Of a stretch of DNA of 36,675 bases, positions 7,898 through 16,767 are shown one piece after another; within the stretch, counting starts at the first letter, position 1, and each line of letters opens with the position of its first letter. This DNA comes from Lachnospiraceae bacterium (GTDB lineage: Bacteria; Bacillota; Clostridia; Lachnospirales; Lachnospiraceae). A model generated the notes under the pieces. It was given only the letters and a program-made list of their open reading frames with translations. It did not search any database and was not told where the DNA came from. The stretch spans positions 1-36,675 of the forward strand of contig JAAWOG010000035.1 of the NCBI GenBank assembly GCA_022799355.1, written 5' to 3'. A program made the position numbers and the translations under genes.

Positions 7898-9157
7898 TCA
7901 GTCATTTCCAAAAATATCCCTTGTATATACCTTCTCCTTTACGTCATCCAGACATTTATCATATCTGTTGGCAATGATTGCATCACACTGTTCCTTGAAA
8001 TCATCAATATCATGCAGTACCCTGCTTCCGAAAAATGTGCTTCCGTCTTCCAGTGTGGGTTCGTATATCACCACCGTTGCTCCCTTTGCCTTAACCCGCT
8101 TCATTACCCCCTGAATAGAACTCTGCCGGAAATTATCGCTGCCCGCTTTCATCGTCAGCCTGAATACGCCAATGACTACATTCTTCTCTTTGCTGCTGTC
8201 ATAATCATTGTCCTCACCATAATCATAATAGCCGGCCATCGACAATACCCTGTCCGCAATAAAATCCTTCCTGGTTCTGTTGCTCTCCACAATCGCAGAC
8301 ATCATGTTCTGCGGAACATCCTCATAATTTGCCAGAAGCTGCTTGGTATCCTTTGGCAGGCAGTAACCGCCATAGCCAAAAGAAGGGTTATTATAGTGCA
8401 TACCGATCCGCGGATCAAGGCATACGCCGTTAATGATCTCCTGTGTATTTAGCCCTTTCGTCTCCGCATAAGTATCCAACTCATTAAAATAACTTACCCG
8501 CAGCGCCAGATAAGTATTGGCAAACAATTTTACCGCTTCCGCTTCCGTAAAGCCCATGATCAGCGTATCGATATCCTCTTTCAGTGCTCCTTCCTGCAAA
8601 AGCGCCGCAAACGTATTTGCCGCCTTCATCAGCCTTGCATTCTTCGTATCCGTCCCCACAATAATACGACTCGGATATAAATTGTCATACAAAGCCTTAC
8701 TTTCCCTTAGAAATTCCGGGCTGAAAATAATATTATCACAATGGTACTTTTCCCTTATGAAAGCCGTATATCCTACCGGAATCGTTGACTTGATCACCAT
8801 CACCGCATCCGGATTACAGGAAATGACCTGCTTTATCACGCTCTCTACCGCCGAAGTATCAAAATGATTTTTTTTGGAATCATAGTTTGTGGGAGCCGCA
8901 ATAACCACAAAATCTGCTTCCGTGTAAGCCTCTTCCGCATCCAGCGTAGCCGTCAGGAAAAGTTCCTTCTCCGCCAGATACTTTTCAATATATTCATCAC
9001 GGATCGGAGATTTTTTCCGATTGATCAGTTCTATCTTTTCCGGTACGATATCCACCGCAAATACCCTGTGATTCTGACTTAATAAAGTGGCGATAGACAG
9101 CCCCACATATCCCGTCCCCGCCACGGCTATCTTTAAGTCCTTTGTATCTCTCATCAT
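7898..9157 (-). CDS. ugd: UDP-glucose/nucleotide-sugar 6-dehydrogenase
   Basis: NAD+-dependent four-electron oxidation of a UDP-hexose to the uronic acid, a precursor for acidic surface polysaccharides. The Rossmann motif [12 protein letters not shown] lies close to the N-terminus. The central part has [14 protein letters not shown], and the catalytic Cys is in [15 protein letters not shown]-glucose dehydrogenase is the likeliest activity from these motifs. ATG 9157 (an ATG-ATG pair) is preferred because AGGAG lies 9 nt upstream; the frame runs 27 codons further without support. That gives about 419 residues and a 50-nt gap to the amidase gene upstream. Confidence 0.92.
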   Translation of the reverse strand: MMRDTKDLKIAVAGTGYVGLSIATLLSQNHRVFAVDIVPEKIELINRKKSPIRDEYIEKYLAEKELFLTATLDAEEAYTEADFVVIAAPTNYDSKKNHFDTSAVESVIKQVISCNPDAVMVIKSTIPVGYTAFIREKYHCDNIIFSPEFLRESKALYDNLYPSRIIVGTDTKNARLMKAANTFAALLQEGALKEDIDTLIMGFTEAEAVKLFANTYLALRVSYFNELDTYAETKGLNTQEIINGVCLDPRIGMHYNNPSFGYGGYCLPKDTKQLLANYEDVPQNMMSAIVESNRTRKDFIADRVLSMAGYYDYGEDNDYDSSKEKNVVIGVFRLTMKAGSDNFRQSSIQGVMKRVKAKGATVVIYEPTLEDGSTFFGSRVLHDIDDFKEQCDAIIANRYDKCLDDVKEKVYTRDIFGND

Positions 9158-9206
9158 AATTATTGTCTCCTGTTTTAAATCTGTCAATACTCCTTTATCG
9201 CAGTTT

Positions 9207-9983
9207 TCAGCCTGCGGCCGCATACCGGAGAATCCCAAGATGGATTGCCCACGCCACCCTGTCCTGATAAGCTTCCTGCGTCAAAAGTTTTGCTTCCGTG
9301 CTGTTTGACAAAAAACCGCACTCCGCAATAATAATCGGTGTCTGTGTCTTTTTCAGCAAATAGTAACTGTCATTCGCTTTCGCCTCCCGGCGGTTTTCCT
9401 TATCCAGCGTCTCCGCCATGGTCCCCTGCATCACTTCGGCCATCGCCTTTCCCTGCAGGCTGGTTGCATAGTAAAACACCTGAGCCCCCTTCACATATTC
9501 TTCGGAGTAAGAATTCTGATGTATGCTTACCGCCAGATCCGCTCCGGAGGAATCGATCATGGCTACCCTGTTTTTCATATCCTGGACTTTCTTGTTGGAA
9601 TCTTCCGGCCGGTAGAGCCCTTCTTCCCCCTCCCTGGTCATGATCACTTCCACATCCGAAAGTTCAAGATACCGTTTTACTTTTTTGGCAATCGCCAGAT
9701 TAATATCCTTTTCCAGGGCCTGATTGATCCCTACTTTGCCCGGATCAATCCCGCCGTGTCCCGCATCGATCACAACGACCAGTTTATGATTTCCGCTCCC
9801 TTTGTCCTCTTTTTCCTCCGAAAGCCCGATCGTATCCCGATGGATCACCACATCGCCACTGCCCGTTGTCACATATTCCGCCGTCCGATGGGAAAGAAGC
9901 AGCATTGCCGCCACAAGCACCGCTCCCATACCGACCTTAATTTTACCAAACTGTTCCTCTGTCATAAAAATCCCTTCCCGCAT
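9207..9983 (-). CDS. cwlD: N-acetylmuramoyl-L-alanine amidase, CwlD-like
   Basis: A 258-residue amidase_3 protein with an N-terminal membrane anchor (about residues 13-32). The zinc and catalytic motifs are visible: [13 protein letters not shown], the second-ligand region around NLAIAKK, SIHQNSY and the catalytic-Glu segment [10 protein letters not shown]. CwlD trims peptide side chains in spore cortex so that muramic lactam can form. Length and architecture fit CwlD better than large autolysins, which supports a spore-forming lineage, but a vegetative role cannot be excluded. AAGGAG lies 5 nt before ATG 9983. Confidence 0.88.
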   Translation of the reverse strand: MREGIFMTEEQFGKIKVGMGAVLVAAMLLLSHRTAEYVTTGSGDVVIHRDTIGLSEEKEDKGSGNHKLVVVIDAGHGGIDPGKVGINQALEKDINLAIAKKVKRYLELSDVEVIMTREGEEGLYRPEDSNKKVQDMKNRVAMIDSSGADLAVSIHQNSYSEEYVKGAQVFYYATSLQGKAMAEVMQGTMAETLDKENRREAKANDSYYLLKKTQTPIIIAECGFLSNSTEAKLLTQEAYQDRVAWAIHLGILRYAAAG

Positions 9984-10050
9984 TCTTTCTCCTTGCTCTA
10001 TTTTATGAGAAAAAACCGGGGCTTATGTTAGAGGAACATAACTACCCTGA

Positions 10051-11751
10051 TCAGCTCGCGCAGTACTCTGCGATCAGATCCCAGACATCCGTCGACTCCA
10101 GCCCGAGCTTCCACTCAGCCACACCCGCCAGATCGTACGTTTTCATCACATCCAGTTTTACTTTCACGGAATCATAGTTCTCCAACCACACCTGATACAG
10201 AGTATCGTCCTTTTGAATCTCCCCGTAATGCTGGCACTCCGCTTCCAGCCACTGTGTCTGTATTCCGTTTTCAGCTATAAACTCCGCCGCGGCACGCATC
10301 CCTACGGATTCCCCCACCACCTCCGTACCGGTGGTTTTCCATATCCTTGTATAGAACGGGATTCCGTTGATCAGTTTTTCCGCCGGCACATATTCCAATG
10401 TATCAGCTATCCCGCTCTCCACATAGTCAATACTGGAAACGGAGCCTGCCTTTCCTCCGCTCCCCCAGTGCTCATCATACCCCATAACGATCACATAGTC
10501 CGCATAAACGCTCTGCTCTCTGCGGTTGTACCAGATGGCACCGCCGGAGATCGGATAGTTGTCCACGGAAAGAACAATACCGTTTTTCCTGCATTCGACG
10601 GAAAGCTCACGGATAAACTCCACAAAATGTTTCCCGGTGGCTTCGTCAATTTTTTCAAAGTCTATATTCAGCCCGTCAATACCATAATTCAGCACTTCCC
10701 CCATCAAATTCCGGATCAGGTTTGCCCTGGCTGCGGAAGATGAAAAGATTGCAAACCTGTCCACCTCCTCCGTAAAATCATCCGCCAGCGCCCACACTTC
10801 CAGCCCCATGGCATGGGCATTATTTACATAGTCCGAAGACGCATAGCTGACAATATTCCCTTCATTTCCTGTCAGGTGAAACCATGTCGGAGATATGACA
10901 TTCAGGCCTTTGGTGTTTGCCGTCACCTCAGCCAGTGTACCGTTTCCTGCGTTGCCCGATACCTGATGCCAGCCCATATTGATCTTAAATTCCTTTGAAG
11001 TACCCGTAAATTCCAGTTCCCCGTACATGGAAGCGTTATTCACAAAGGAAGGCGTCATCACTTCCGTTTCGCCCAGTTTCTTATTTTCCACATAGCCGAT
11101 AATACCGTCAGTAGTCTTTACTTTCGACCAGGTTTCCATCTGATCTAAAATAATAAGCTGCTCTCCTGCCGCAACTTCTTTCAGTATTTCGCTCTTCACT
11201 CCACCCTGGTATCTGACCTGCGTATCTTTTTCTACCGATGCAACCTGTCTTTCCCCATAGGAAGTATAGATCTGAATACGATTCGGTTCCCTGAACGTCT
11301 CAAAGTCAAAGATCGTAAACAGTCGTATAAAATCTATCGCAATATACAATGTATCCCCTTCATAAAACGCAATCTGATACTCACATATATTTTCGTCCTC
11401 TCCGTCCATATAGCTGCTCTCTCCTATGTTATAGGAAAGTATCCTGTCCGGCAGTACATAGCGGATCGTATTTTCCACTTCATTCACATAAAGCCTTGTA
11501 TAGATAAAATAATCGCTTACCGTATCATAGGTAATATAAAAGGTCCCGTCTGCCCCAACACGGGCTCTGTCCTCTATCACTTCATCCTGCATGATAATGG
11601 CTGCTTCATCACCTGTAATACCATAATACTCATTCAGATCAGTCTGCTCTTTGGAATATGAATATTTCTCCATAATCATTGAGCCGAAACTCACGCCCAC
11701 AACAATAAAAATAAGGACGATCGCAATTAATACCGGAATTATTTTTTTCAT
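10051..11751 (-). CDS. Membrane-anchored GH18 glycosidase with SH3 domain
   Basis: A 566-residue exported protein. Residues about 4-25 are a single hydrophobic anchor. Residues about 40-165 resemble the copper-amine-oxidase-like/stalk region often found in clostridial wall proteins. Residues about 172-228 form a bacterial SH3 domain. Residues about 255-560 form a GH18 barrel with the catalytic motif DGLNIDFE, Glu366 being the acid/base. GH18 proteins with wall-binding domains in this lineage are usually peptidoglycan or cortex glucosaminidases related to YaaH/YdhD rather than chitinases. GAAAGGAG precedes the ATG, and a promoter lies about 25 nt further upstream. Confidence 0.88.
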   Translation of the reverse strand: MKKIIPVLIAIVLIFIVVGVSFGSMIMEKYSYSKEQTDLNEYYGITGDEAAIIMQDEVIEDRARVGADGTFYITYDTVSDYFIYTRLYVNEVENTIRYVLPDRILSYNIGESSYMDGEDENICEYQIAFYEGDTLYIAIDFIRLFTIFDFETFREPNRIQIYTSYGERQVASVEKDTQVRYQGGVKSEILKEVAAGEQLIILDQMETWSKVKTTDGIIGYVENKKLGETEVMTPSFVNNASMYGELEFTGTSKEFKINMGWHQVSGNAGNGTLAEVTANTKGLNVISPTWFHLTGNEGNIVSYASSDYVNNAHAMGLEVWALADDFTEEVDRFAIFSSSAARANLIRNLMGEVLNYGIDGLNIDFEKIDEATGKHFVEFIRELSVECRKNGIVLSVDNYPISGGAIWYNRREQSVYADYVIVMGYDEHWGSGGKAGSVSSIDYVESGIADTLEYVPAEKLINGIPFYTRIWKTTGTEVVGESVGMRAAAEFIAENGIQTQWLEAECQHYGEIQKDDTLYQVWLENYDSVKVKLDVMKTYDLAGVAEWKLGLESTDVWDLIAEYCAS

Positions 11752-11776
11752 GCCCGTACTCCTTTCAACCGCCCCT

Positions 11777-11805
11777 ATTATACCAGACTATTTCCATATC
11801 GTCAT
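11777..11805 (-). promoter_or_regulatory. Sigma-A promoter of the GH18 gene
   Basis: On the minus strand a perfect TATAAT occupies 11782-11777. A 17-nt spacer separates it from ATGACG at 11805-11800, a 4-of-6 match to TTGACA. Transcription would start about 15-20 nt before the start codon at 11751. Confidence 0.6.
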
Positions 11806-11925
11806 TATGTATTTCCGTGAAAGAACCAATTTTCTTTTCTGACATATAATATCACCATAAGGGGCTTCTTTTTCGCAATATTTTTTTCGTCAGTTATTAT
11901 GACATTCAAATGGCTTCTTAAATAA

Positions 11926-12141
11926 TCAGTTTTCCATGATTTTATCGTAGCGGACCTGAGTCAGGGCACCTTCATCATCGATAACAAAATCGGGCATATA
12001 CACAGCGTCCTCTCTGACAAACCGCTCTACGATCCCCGCAGGTGAAGACGGTTTTCCATCCAGGTACAGTTCTATTCCCTGACTGAGAATACTTTCCAGT
12101 CTGCTTCTCATGGTCATCATTTCAATTTTATCATTCCGCAT
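11926..12141 (-). CDS. Small hypothetical protein (71 residues)
   Basis: Not recognised. The frame starts at ATG 12141 with AAGGAGG about 5 nt upstream, a strong site that argues for real translation. The N-terminal half is a basic/Met-rich helix (MRNDKIEMMTMRSRLESIL). The second half is acidic, with AVYMPDFVIDDEGALTQVRYDKI resembling a small beta-rich module. No Cys, no signal peptide and no membrane segment. It sits alone between the GH18 gene and a gap of about 540 nt. The function is unknown. Confidence 0.65.
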   Translation of the reverse strand: MRNDKIEMMTMRSRLESILSQGIELYLDGKPSSPAGIVERFVREDAVYMPDFVIDDEGALTQVRYDKIMEN

Positions 12142-12678
12142 AATTCCTCCTTTCTTCTTCTGCTCTTTCAAAAGGAGGTCGGATATATTCGTGATATATG
12201 GAACCAGAGAATTTTCAGAATTTAATTTTTTGAAACAGCAGATTATTATTTTTTTTGTTGACGATACTAAGTAAAGAAACTTTTACCGATACAGCTTTTT
12301 ACTATTAGAAACAGTGTGCAGAGTACCCGAACGCGTAACATTTTTAAAATACATTTAAGAAAATCAAGTTGTCAGTTTTGGATTATTAATTGGGAAATCA
12401 TTTGGAAAATTTTAAACTCTGAATCGGCACATAAGCCTATAAGACATCTCTGATACTAATTTGGGAAATTTTAGTGCTAACTGAGATGAAGTCATTGTTT
12501 AGAAAATTCTAGATTACGCATGGCAGATTACTTAAGATTTCTGCCCTAAAAAAGATAAAATTGTTCTGCCTCCTTCCGTTACAGATTGTCCAAAGGCACT
12601 CTGGAGTTATATAATACCAGAAAAATTGGCAAATTTCAACTATTTTATTAATTTTTTTTAAACAGTTTTCCGAAACCC
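12142..12678. other. AT-rich intergenic gap, no gene seen
   Basis: About 540 nt without a plausible coding frame. It contains the ribosome binding site and presumably the promoter of the small minus-strand gene, and on the right the upstream region of mecA. A motif resembling TTGGGAAAT with flanking A/T recurs near 12390 and 12462, with a related TTTGGAAAATTTTA near 12401. These may be binding sites or chance in AT-rich DNA. No stable RNA structure was recognised by eye. Confidence 0.5.
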
Positions 12679-12707
12679 TTGACTTGTCCGCTGTCTGAGT
12701 ATAAAAT
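12679..12707 (+). promoter_or_regulatory. Promoter of mecA
   Basis: TTGACT at 12679-12684 and TAAAAT at 12702-12707 are 17 nt apart. The predicted start lies about 15 nt before the AAAGGA ribosome binding site of the gene at 12729. Confidence 0.7.
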
Positions 12708-12728
12708 TCCCTAAAGGATGTGATGATA

Positions 12729-13469
12729 ATGAAAATAGAAAAAGTAAATGAACACCAAATACGTTGTACACTGACCAGGGAAGACCTGCTCAGCAGAGAA
12801 CTTAAAATAAGTGAACTTGCCTACGGCACAGACAAAGCAAAAGATCTGTTTCGGGATATGATGCAGCAGGCGGCCTGTGAATTTGGCTTTGAGGCGGAGG
12901 ATATTCCTCTTATGATAGAAGCGATCCCTTTAAATGCGGAATGCATCGTGCTGATCGTTACAAAGGTGGAAGATCCCGAAGAACTCGATACCCGTTTTGC
13001 CCGTTTCGCCCCTTCCGTCAGCGAAGATAACGAGGAAGGCGAACATGACTATTCGGAAATCACCGATGAAGTGATGGATCTCTTTGAACGGATTCATAAA
13101 AACGCTTCTTCACAGGATAAAGCGGTTATTCCGGAAAAAGAGACTTCTGCCGGCGCCAAACCCGAAAAAGAGGAGGAGGTCTATCGTATTTTTACGTTTT
13201 CCTCCATCAGCGAACTGACGGCACTTGCCCATATTTTCGGCACCGGCCTTATCTGTGAGAACAGGCTTTATAAAAATGAGCAGAAAGGACAGTACCTTCT
13301 GGTCGTAAATCAGCGTACACTCTCTGCGGAGGCTTTTGGCAAAGTCTGCAATACTATTTCGGAATATGGTGTTACCACAAAGGCAATGCAGGCAGGTATT
13401 GCTTATATGGATGAGCACTTTGACTGCATCATCCCTCAGGATGCCCTCCAGAGGCTTGCGAAAATATAA
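12729..13469 (+). CDS. mecA: Adaptor protein MecA
   Basis: MecA-family adaptor that delivers substrates to the ClpC unfoldase/ClpP protease. The N-terminal domain begins MKIEKVNEHQIRCTLTREDL, the typical MecA start, and binds targets. An acidic, Glu-rich low-complexity linker (about residues 90-145) leads to the C-terminal ClpC-binding domain (about 150-240; YRIFTFSSISEL, VVNQRTLSAEAF). About 246 residues, normal. ATG 12729 fits the family N-terminus; GTG 12720 and ATG 12723 lie too close to the ribosome binding site. No comK is seen here, so its targets in this organism are unknown. Confidence 0.88.
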   Translation: MKIEKVNEHQIRCTLTREDLLSRELKISELAYGTDKAKDLFRDMMQQAACEFGFEAEDIPLMIEAIPLNAECIVLIVTKVEDPEELDTRFARFAPSVSEDNEEGEHDYSEITDEVMDLFERIHKNASSQDKAVIPEKETSAGAKPEKEEEVYRIFTFSSISELTALAHIFGTGLICENRLYKNEQKGQYLLVVNQRTLSAEAFGKVCNTISEYGVTTKAMQAGIAYMDEHFDCIIPQDALQRLAKI

Positions 13470-13506
13470 TGGTAACATGACCGTAATCCGCAGATTCCTG
13501 AAATTC

Positions 13507-13544
13507 AAAAAGAGCCGTAAGAAATTGACCGGCTCTTTTTCTTT
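13507..13544. terminator. Bidirectional terminator between mecA and the DUF1858 gene
   Basis: The inverted repeat AGAGCCG/CGGCTCT (13511-13517 with 13530-13536) has an A-run on its left and a T-run on its right. It therefore works as an intrinsic terminator for both convergent genes. Confidence 0.85.
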
Positions 13545-13570
13545 GCTGTCTCTGTTTCCCTTACGGCCTG

Positions 13571-13762
13571 TTATGCCTGCTCTATCCTCGCCATCAGGTC
13601 ATCAATATTGATGCCGTGAACCATGGCAGCCTCCTCCAAGGATTCCCCCTGCGCCGAAGGACAGCCAAGACAGTGCATACCCGCCTCCATCAGAACCGGA
13701 GCCACATCAGGGTTTGTCCGTAAAATTTCTCCGATCGTCATTTCTTTCGTAATACCACTCAT
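13571..13762 (-). CDS. DUF1858 small redox-disulfide-type protein
   Basis: A 63-residue protein of the DUF1858 family (annotated elsewhere as a hybrid-cluster-protein-associated redox disulfide domain). It begins [24 protein letters not shown] and carries the paired cysteines in [19 protein letters not shown]. The CxxC-type pair suggests thiol redox chemistry or metal binding; the true role is not established. ATG 13762 is supported by AGGAGG 10 nt upstream; the open frame extends further without support. It is divergent from the PFL locus across a short intergenic region, which may place it in the same anaerobic metabolism context. Confidence 0.85.
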   Translation of the reverse strand: MSGITKEMTIGEILRTNPDVAPVLMEAGMHCLGCPSAQGESLEEAAMVHGINIDDLMARIEQA

Positions 13763-13919
13763 ATTTTTTAATCCTCCTGTATCTTTAAAATGAAAACATA
13801 TACAGTATAATACTTTCCACTTTTGCCTGTAAATACCCGACCTTCTTTTAATTTGTAAAAATTCCATAAAAAGTCTGTAAATAAGCACTGTTTGTATAGA
13901 AAAAAGTACATCTCCATCC

Positions 13920-13949
13920 TTGACTTTGTCATATTCTTTACACTATAAT
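13920..13949 (+). promoter_or_regulatory. Strong promoter of the PFL locus
   Basis: TTGACT at 13920-13925 and a perfect TATAAT at 13944-13949 are 18 nt apart. The start would be near 13956, giving a leader of about 63 nt before the pflB ATG with its AGGAGG site. Near-consensus boxes fit a highly expressed fermentation gene. Confidence 0.8.
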
Positions 13950-14018
13950 AGCCCTATAGAATCTTTGATATCTATTAATTTTTCAATTCAAAATACTATT
14001 AAACAGGAGGCACACAAA

Positions 14019-16055
14019 ATGAGACCAGAATGGACAGGTTTTGTAGGCAACAAATGGGATCACGAAGTTAACGTACGTGATTTTATCCAGAAGAACTATA
14101 CCCCTTACGAGGGCGATGATTCTTTCTTGGCTGAGCCTACACAGAACACAAAAGACTTATGGGAAATGGTACTGGATCTTTCCAAAAAAGAACGTGAAGC
14201 AGGCGGTGTACTGGATATGGACACCAAAGTTGTTTCCACCATTACTTCCCACGGCCCCGGCTATCTTGACAAGAACAAAGAAACTATCGTAGGTTTCCAG
14301 ACAGACGCTCCTTTCAAGAGATCCCTGCAGCCTTACGGCGGTATCCGTATGGCTGAAAAGGCTTGTGCGGATAACGGTTATGAAGTAGATCCCGAGATTT
14401 CCGAGTTCTTCTCCACCCACAGGAAAACACATAACGCAGGCTGTTTCGATGCTTACAACGCTGAAATGAGAGCCTGCCGTTCTTCCCATATCATTACAGG
14501 GCTTCCCGATGCTTACGGCAGAGGCCGTATCATTGGCGACTACAGACGTGTTGCTCTGTACGGTATTGACAGACTGATCGAAGACAAACAGGATCAGAAA
14601 AATTCCACAGGACGTGTTATGACCGATGAAGTGATCCGTCTTCGTGAAGAGATCTCCGAGCAGATCGTTGCTCTGAAGATGATGAAGGAAATGGCTGCTT
14701 CCTATGGCTGTGATATTTCCAAACCTTCCACCAACGTACAGGAAGCTATCCAGGCTACTTACTTTGGTTATCTGTGTGCCGTAAAGGAACAGAACGGTGC
14801 TGCAATGTCCCTTGGCCGTACTTCTACCTTCCTTGACTGCTACGCTGAGAGAGACTTAAAGAACGGCGTATTTACGGAAGAACAGATCCAGGAATTTGTT
14901 GACCACTTTATTATGAAGCTGCGCTGCATCAAATTTGCGCGTACACCTGAGTACAACCAGATCTTCGCAGGCGATCCGGTATGGGTAACCGAATCCCTCG
15001 GCGGTATGGGCGTTGACGGCCGTTCTCTTGTAACAAAGATGAGCTTCCGTTTCCTGCACACACTGACAAACCTGGGCGCTTCTCCGGAACCCAACCTGAC
15101 AGTTCTCTGGTCCACAAGACTGCCTGAGAACTGGAAGAGATACTGTGCGAAAATGTCTATCCAGACTTCTTCCATCCAGTATGAGAACGACGATCTGATG
15201 AGAGTGACTCATGGCGATGACTACGGTATCGCATGCTGTGTATCCTCCATGGTTATCGGTAAGGAAATGCAGTTCTTCGGCGCTCGTGCGAACGTTGCAA
15301 AATGTCTGCTGTACGCATTGAACGGCGGTGTTGACGAAGTTACCAAGAAACAGGTTGGTCCTAAATATCGTCCTGTAACCGGCGATGTTCTGGATTACGA
15401 TGATGTTATGGATAAATTCATGGATATGCTGGAATGGCAGGCAGATGTTTATGTAAACACTCTGAACATCATTCACTATATGCATGACAAATACTGCTAT
15501 GAGAGAGCTGAGATGGCTCTGCATGACAGAGATGTAAAACGTTACTTTGCAACAGGTGTTGCAGGTTTGTCTATCGTAGCTGACTCCCTTTCCGCTATCA
15601 AATACGCAAAGGTAGAAGTAGTTCGTGATGACGACGGCGTGATCGTAGACTTCAAGACAACCGGCGATTTCCCGAAATACGGCAACGATGATGATCGTGT
15701 TGACAGCATCGCTCAGGATGTTGTTCACAGATTTATGACAGCGATCAGAAGACACCACACCTACAGAAACGGTGTTCCTACAACTTCCATCCTTACCATC
15801 ACTTCCAATGTAACATATGGTAAGGCTACGGGTAACACACCTGACGGACGTAAGAAAGGTCAGCCGTTTGCTCCTGGTGCTAACCCGATGCACGGCCGTG
15901 ATACCCACGGTGCGGTTGCTTCTCTGGCTTCCGTATCCAAGCTGCCGTTCAAAGATGCTCAGGATGGTATTTCCAATACCTTCACGATCATCCCCGGCGC
16001 ACTTGGCAAAGAAGATCAGGTATTCTCAGGCGATATTGAACTTGAATTAAAGTAA
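14019..16055 (+). CDS. pflB: Pyruvate formate-lyase catalytic chain lacking the glycyl-radical domain
   Basis: Formate C-acetyltransferase core (pyruvate + CoA to acetyl-CoA + formate). The 678-residue chain matches PFL from its usual N-terminus ([20 protein letters not shown]) through the active-site Cys406-Cys407 in GIACCVSSM. It continues through [22 protein letters not shown] to [17 protein letters not shown], then stops. One-piece PFLs continue for about 80 residues with a linker and the RVSGYA radical loop; here that part is the separate gene at 16408. Sum of both chains: 759 residues, equal to a normal PFL. The start is ATG 14019 with AGGAGG upstream; an open extension to 13920 overlaps the promoter and is not real. 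The last codons lie in a tandem duplication that continues past the stop. Confidence 0.95.
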   Translation: MRPEWTGFVGNKWDHEVNVRDFIQKNYTPYEGDDSFLAEPTQNTKDLWEMVLDLSKKEREAGGVLDMDTKVVSTITSHGPGYLDKNKETIVGFQTDAPFKRSLQPYGGIRMAEKACADNGYEVDPEISEFFSTHRKTHNAGCFDAYNAEMRACRSSHIITGLPDAYGRGRIIGDYRRVALYGIDRLIEDKQDQKNSTGRVMTDEVIRLREEISEQIVALKMMKEMAASYGCDISKPSTNVQEAIQATYFGYLCAVKEQNGAAMSLGRTSTFLDCYAERDLKNGVFTEEQIQEFVDHFIMKLRCIKFARTPEYNQIFAGDPVWVTESLGGMGVDGRSLVTKMSFRFLHTLTNLGASPEPNLTVLWSTRLPENWKRYCAKMSIQTSSIQYENDDLMRVTHGDDYGIACCVSSMVIGKEMQFFGARANVAKCLLYALNGGVDEVTKKQVGPKYRPVTGDVLDYDDVMDKFMDMLEWQADVYVNTLNIIHYMHDKYCYERAEMALHDRDVKRYFATGVAGLSIVADSLSAIKYAKVEVVRDDDGVIVDFKTTGDFPKYGNDDDRVDSIAQDVVHRFMTAIRRHHTYRNGVPTTSILTITSNVTYGKATGNTPDGRKKGQPFAPGANPMHGRDTHGAVASLASVSKLPFKDAQDGISNTFTIIPGALGKEDQVFSGDIELELK

Positions 16056-16085
16056 TCTGAACTTGAATTAAAGTAATCTGAACTT
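16038..16085 (+). repeat. Tandem 21-bp duplication across the pflB stop codon
   Basis: A 21-bp unit (16038-16058) is repeated perfectly at 16059-16079, with the first six bases of a third copy at 16080-16085. The first copy encodes the last residues ELELK and the stop codon; the second lies after the stop. It marks the exact point where the chain ends before the missing radical domain. Confidence 0.95.
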
Positions 16086-16114
16086 AACGAACTTTCTATT
16101 ATCATGAATAATCA

Positions 16115-16137
16115 GCGGCTGCCGGTCAGGCAGTCGC
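16115..16137 (+). other. Stable intercistronic hairpin, no T-run
   Basis: GCGGCTGCC (16115-16123) pairs with GGCAGTCGC (16129-16137) over nine pairs, one of them G-U, with a 5-nt loop. No T-tract follows, so it is not a standard terminator. It ends 6 nt before the GGAG of the next small ORF. It may protect the pflB mRNA 3' end after cleavage or tune translation of the downstream genes. Confidence 0.7.
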
Positions 16138-16155
16138 GGAACTGGAGTAAAATAA

Positions 16156-16365
16156 ATGGATGATAAAGCTTTGATCGACGATCTTGTTAAAATGCTGGAT
16201 TCCGGTATGGCGGGCGGCGTTGGCCATGTGAACATCGATTACGATGAAAAAAACGAACAGGATAAATCAGTTCAGACGATGGGCTGTACGGACTGTTCGA
16301 GAACACCGCTTGCATGCAGTGTTCCGACTCTGGAACAGGGTTTGGACGATTACTCGGGTTCCTGA
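16156..16365 (+). CDS. Small PFL-locus protein, radical-domain-like start with Cys-rich tail
   Basis: A 69-residue ORF of unknown function, with GGAG 8 nt before its ATG. Residues 8-30 (DDLVKMLDSGMAGGVGHVN onward) align without gaps to residues 10-32 of the radical-domain protein encoded next ([19 protein letters not shown] onward): 8 of 23 identical plus several conservative changes, keeping D-LV--LD, G, H and N. The parts then diverge. Instead of the NRDMLLDA helix and RVSGYA loop it has a short acidic stretch and a tail with Cys44-x2-Cys47-x6-Cys54 (GCTDCSRTPLAC). It cannot carry a glycyl radical. It could be a paralogous docking or protective subunit, or a metal/thiol module for repair or activation. 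Its position in the operon ties it to PFL; the function is inference. Confidence 0.8.
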   Translation: MDDKALIDDLVKMLDSGMAGGVGHVNIDYDEKNEQDKSVQTMGCTDCSRTPLACSVPTLEQGLDDYSGS

Positions 16366-16407
16366 ATATAATTTTAAAAAAAGTAAATACTATGGAGGTA
16401 AAAAACA

Positions 16408-16653
16408 ATGGCAGCATCAAATTCAGGACAGGTTGATAACCTGGTATCCTTACTGGATGGCTATGCAACAAAAGGCGGTCATCATTTAAATGTTAACGTA
16501 TTAAACAGAGATATGTTACTGGACGCTCAGAAGCATCCTGAGAACTATCCTCAGCTTACAATCCGTGTTTCCGGTTACGCTGTGAACTTCATTAAGCTGA
16601 CACCCGAACAGCAGGCTGACGTTATCTCCCGTACATTCCATGAAGCTATCTAA
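16408..16653 (+). CDS. Stand-alone glycyl-radical domain of PFL (GrcA/YfiD-like)
   Basis: An 81-residue protein corresponding to the C-terminal domain of PFL. After a short Asn/Ser/Gln-rich start come the linker helix (LVSLLDGY), [18 protein letters not shown], and the radical loop TIRVSGYA with Gly56, 25 residues before the C-terminus as in one-piece PFL. It ends [18 protein letters not shown]. The PFL activase would abstract hydrogen from Gly56. GrcA (YfiD) in enteric bacteria is a spare radical domain that rescues oxygen-cleaved PFL; here the catalytic chain has no radical domain of its own, so this protein must be an obligatory subunit. A strong GGAGG precedes the ATG. Confidence 0.95.
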   Translation: MAASNSGQVDNLVSLLDGYATKGGHHLNVNVLNRDMLLDAQKHPENYPQLTIRVSGYAVNFIKLTPEQQADVISRTFHEAI

Positions 16654-16681
16654 GTAGACATTCTTCAGGAAATACATGCAT

Positions 16682-16720
16682 AAAATTCCCCTGAGGCAAA
16701 AGCATCAGGGGAATTTTAAA
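16682..16720 (+). terminator. Strong intrinsic terminator after the radical-domain gene
   Basis: A perfect 13-bp inverted repeat (16682-16694 with 16705-16717; AAAATTCCCCTGA and its complement) around a 10-nt loop, with the T-run inside the 3' arm. It lies between the PFL subunits and the activase gene and should lower activase expression relative to its substrates. A second small hairpin (16732-16737 with 16743-16748) sits just before the activase ribosome binding site. Confidence 0.9.
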
Positions 16721-16767
16721 AAGCGAAAAAGGGCGAACAGCATTCGCCGAAAAGGAGTTTTCTCTCT

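Noticed and set aside
14856-15908. 350-codon minus-strand frame inside pflB
   Set aside because: Antisense shadow of a highly expressed gene; Cys/Val/Ser-rich translation with no family resemblance.
14019-16653. PFL split as a sequencing frameshift or premature stop
   Set aside because: The two pieces are about 350 nt apart, each has its own start codon and good ribosome binding site, and a third ORF lies between them. A single error cannot produce this.
16408-16653. Radical-domain gene as an ordinary spare-part GrcA accompanying an intact PFL
   Set aside because: The adjacent PFL chain lacks its own radical domain, so the small protein is needed for activity rather than being a back-up, unless another full-length PFL exists elsewhere in the genome.
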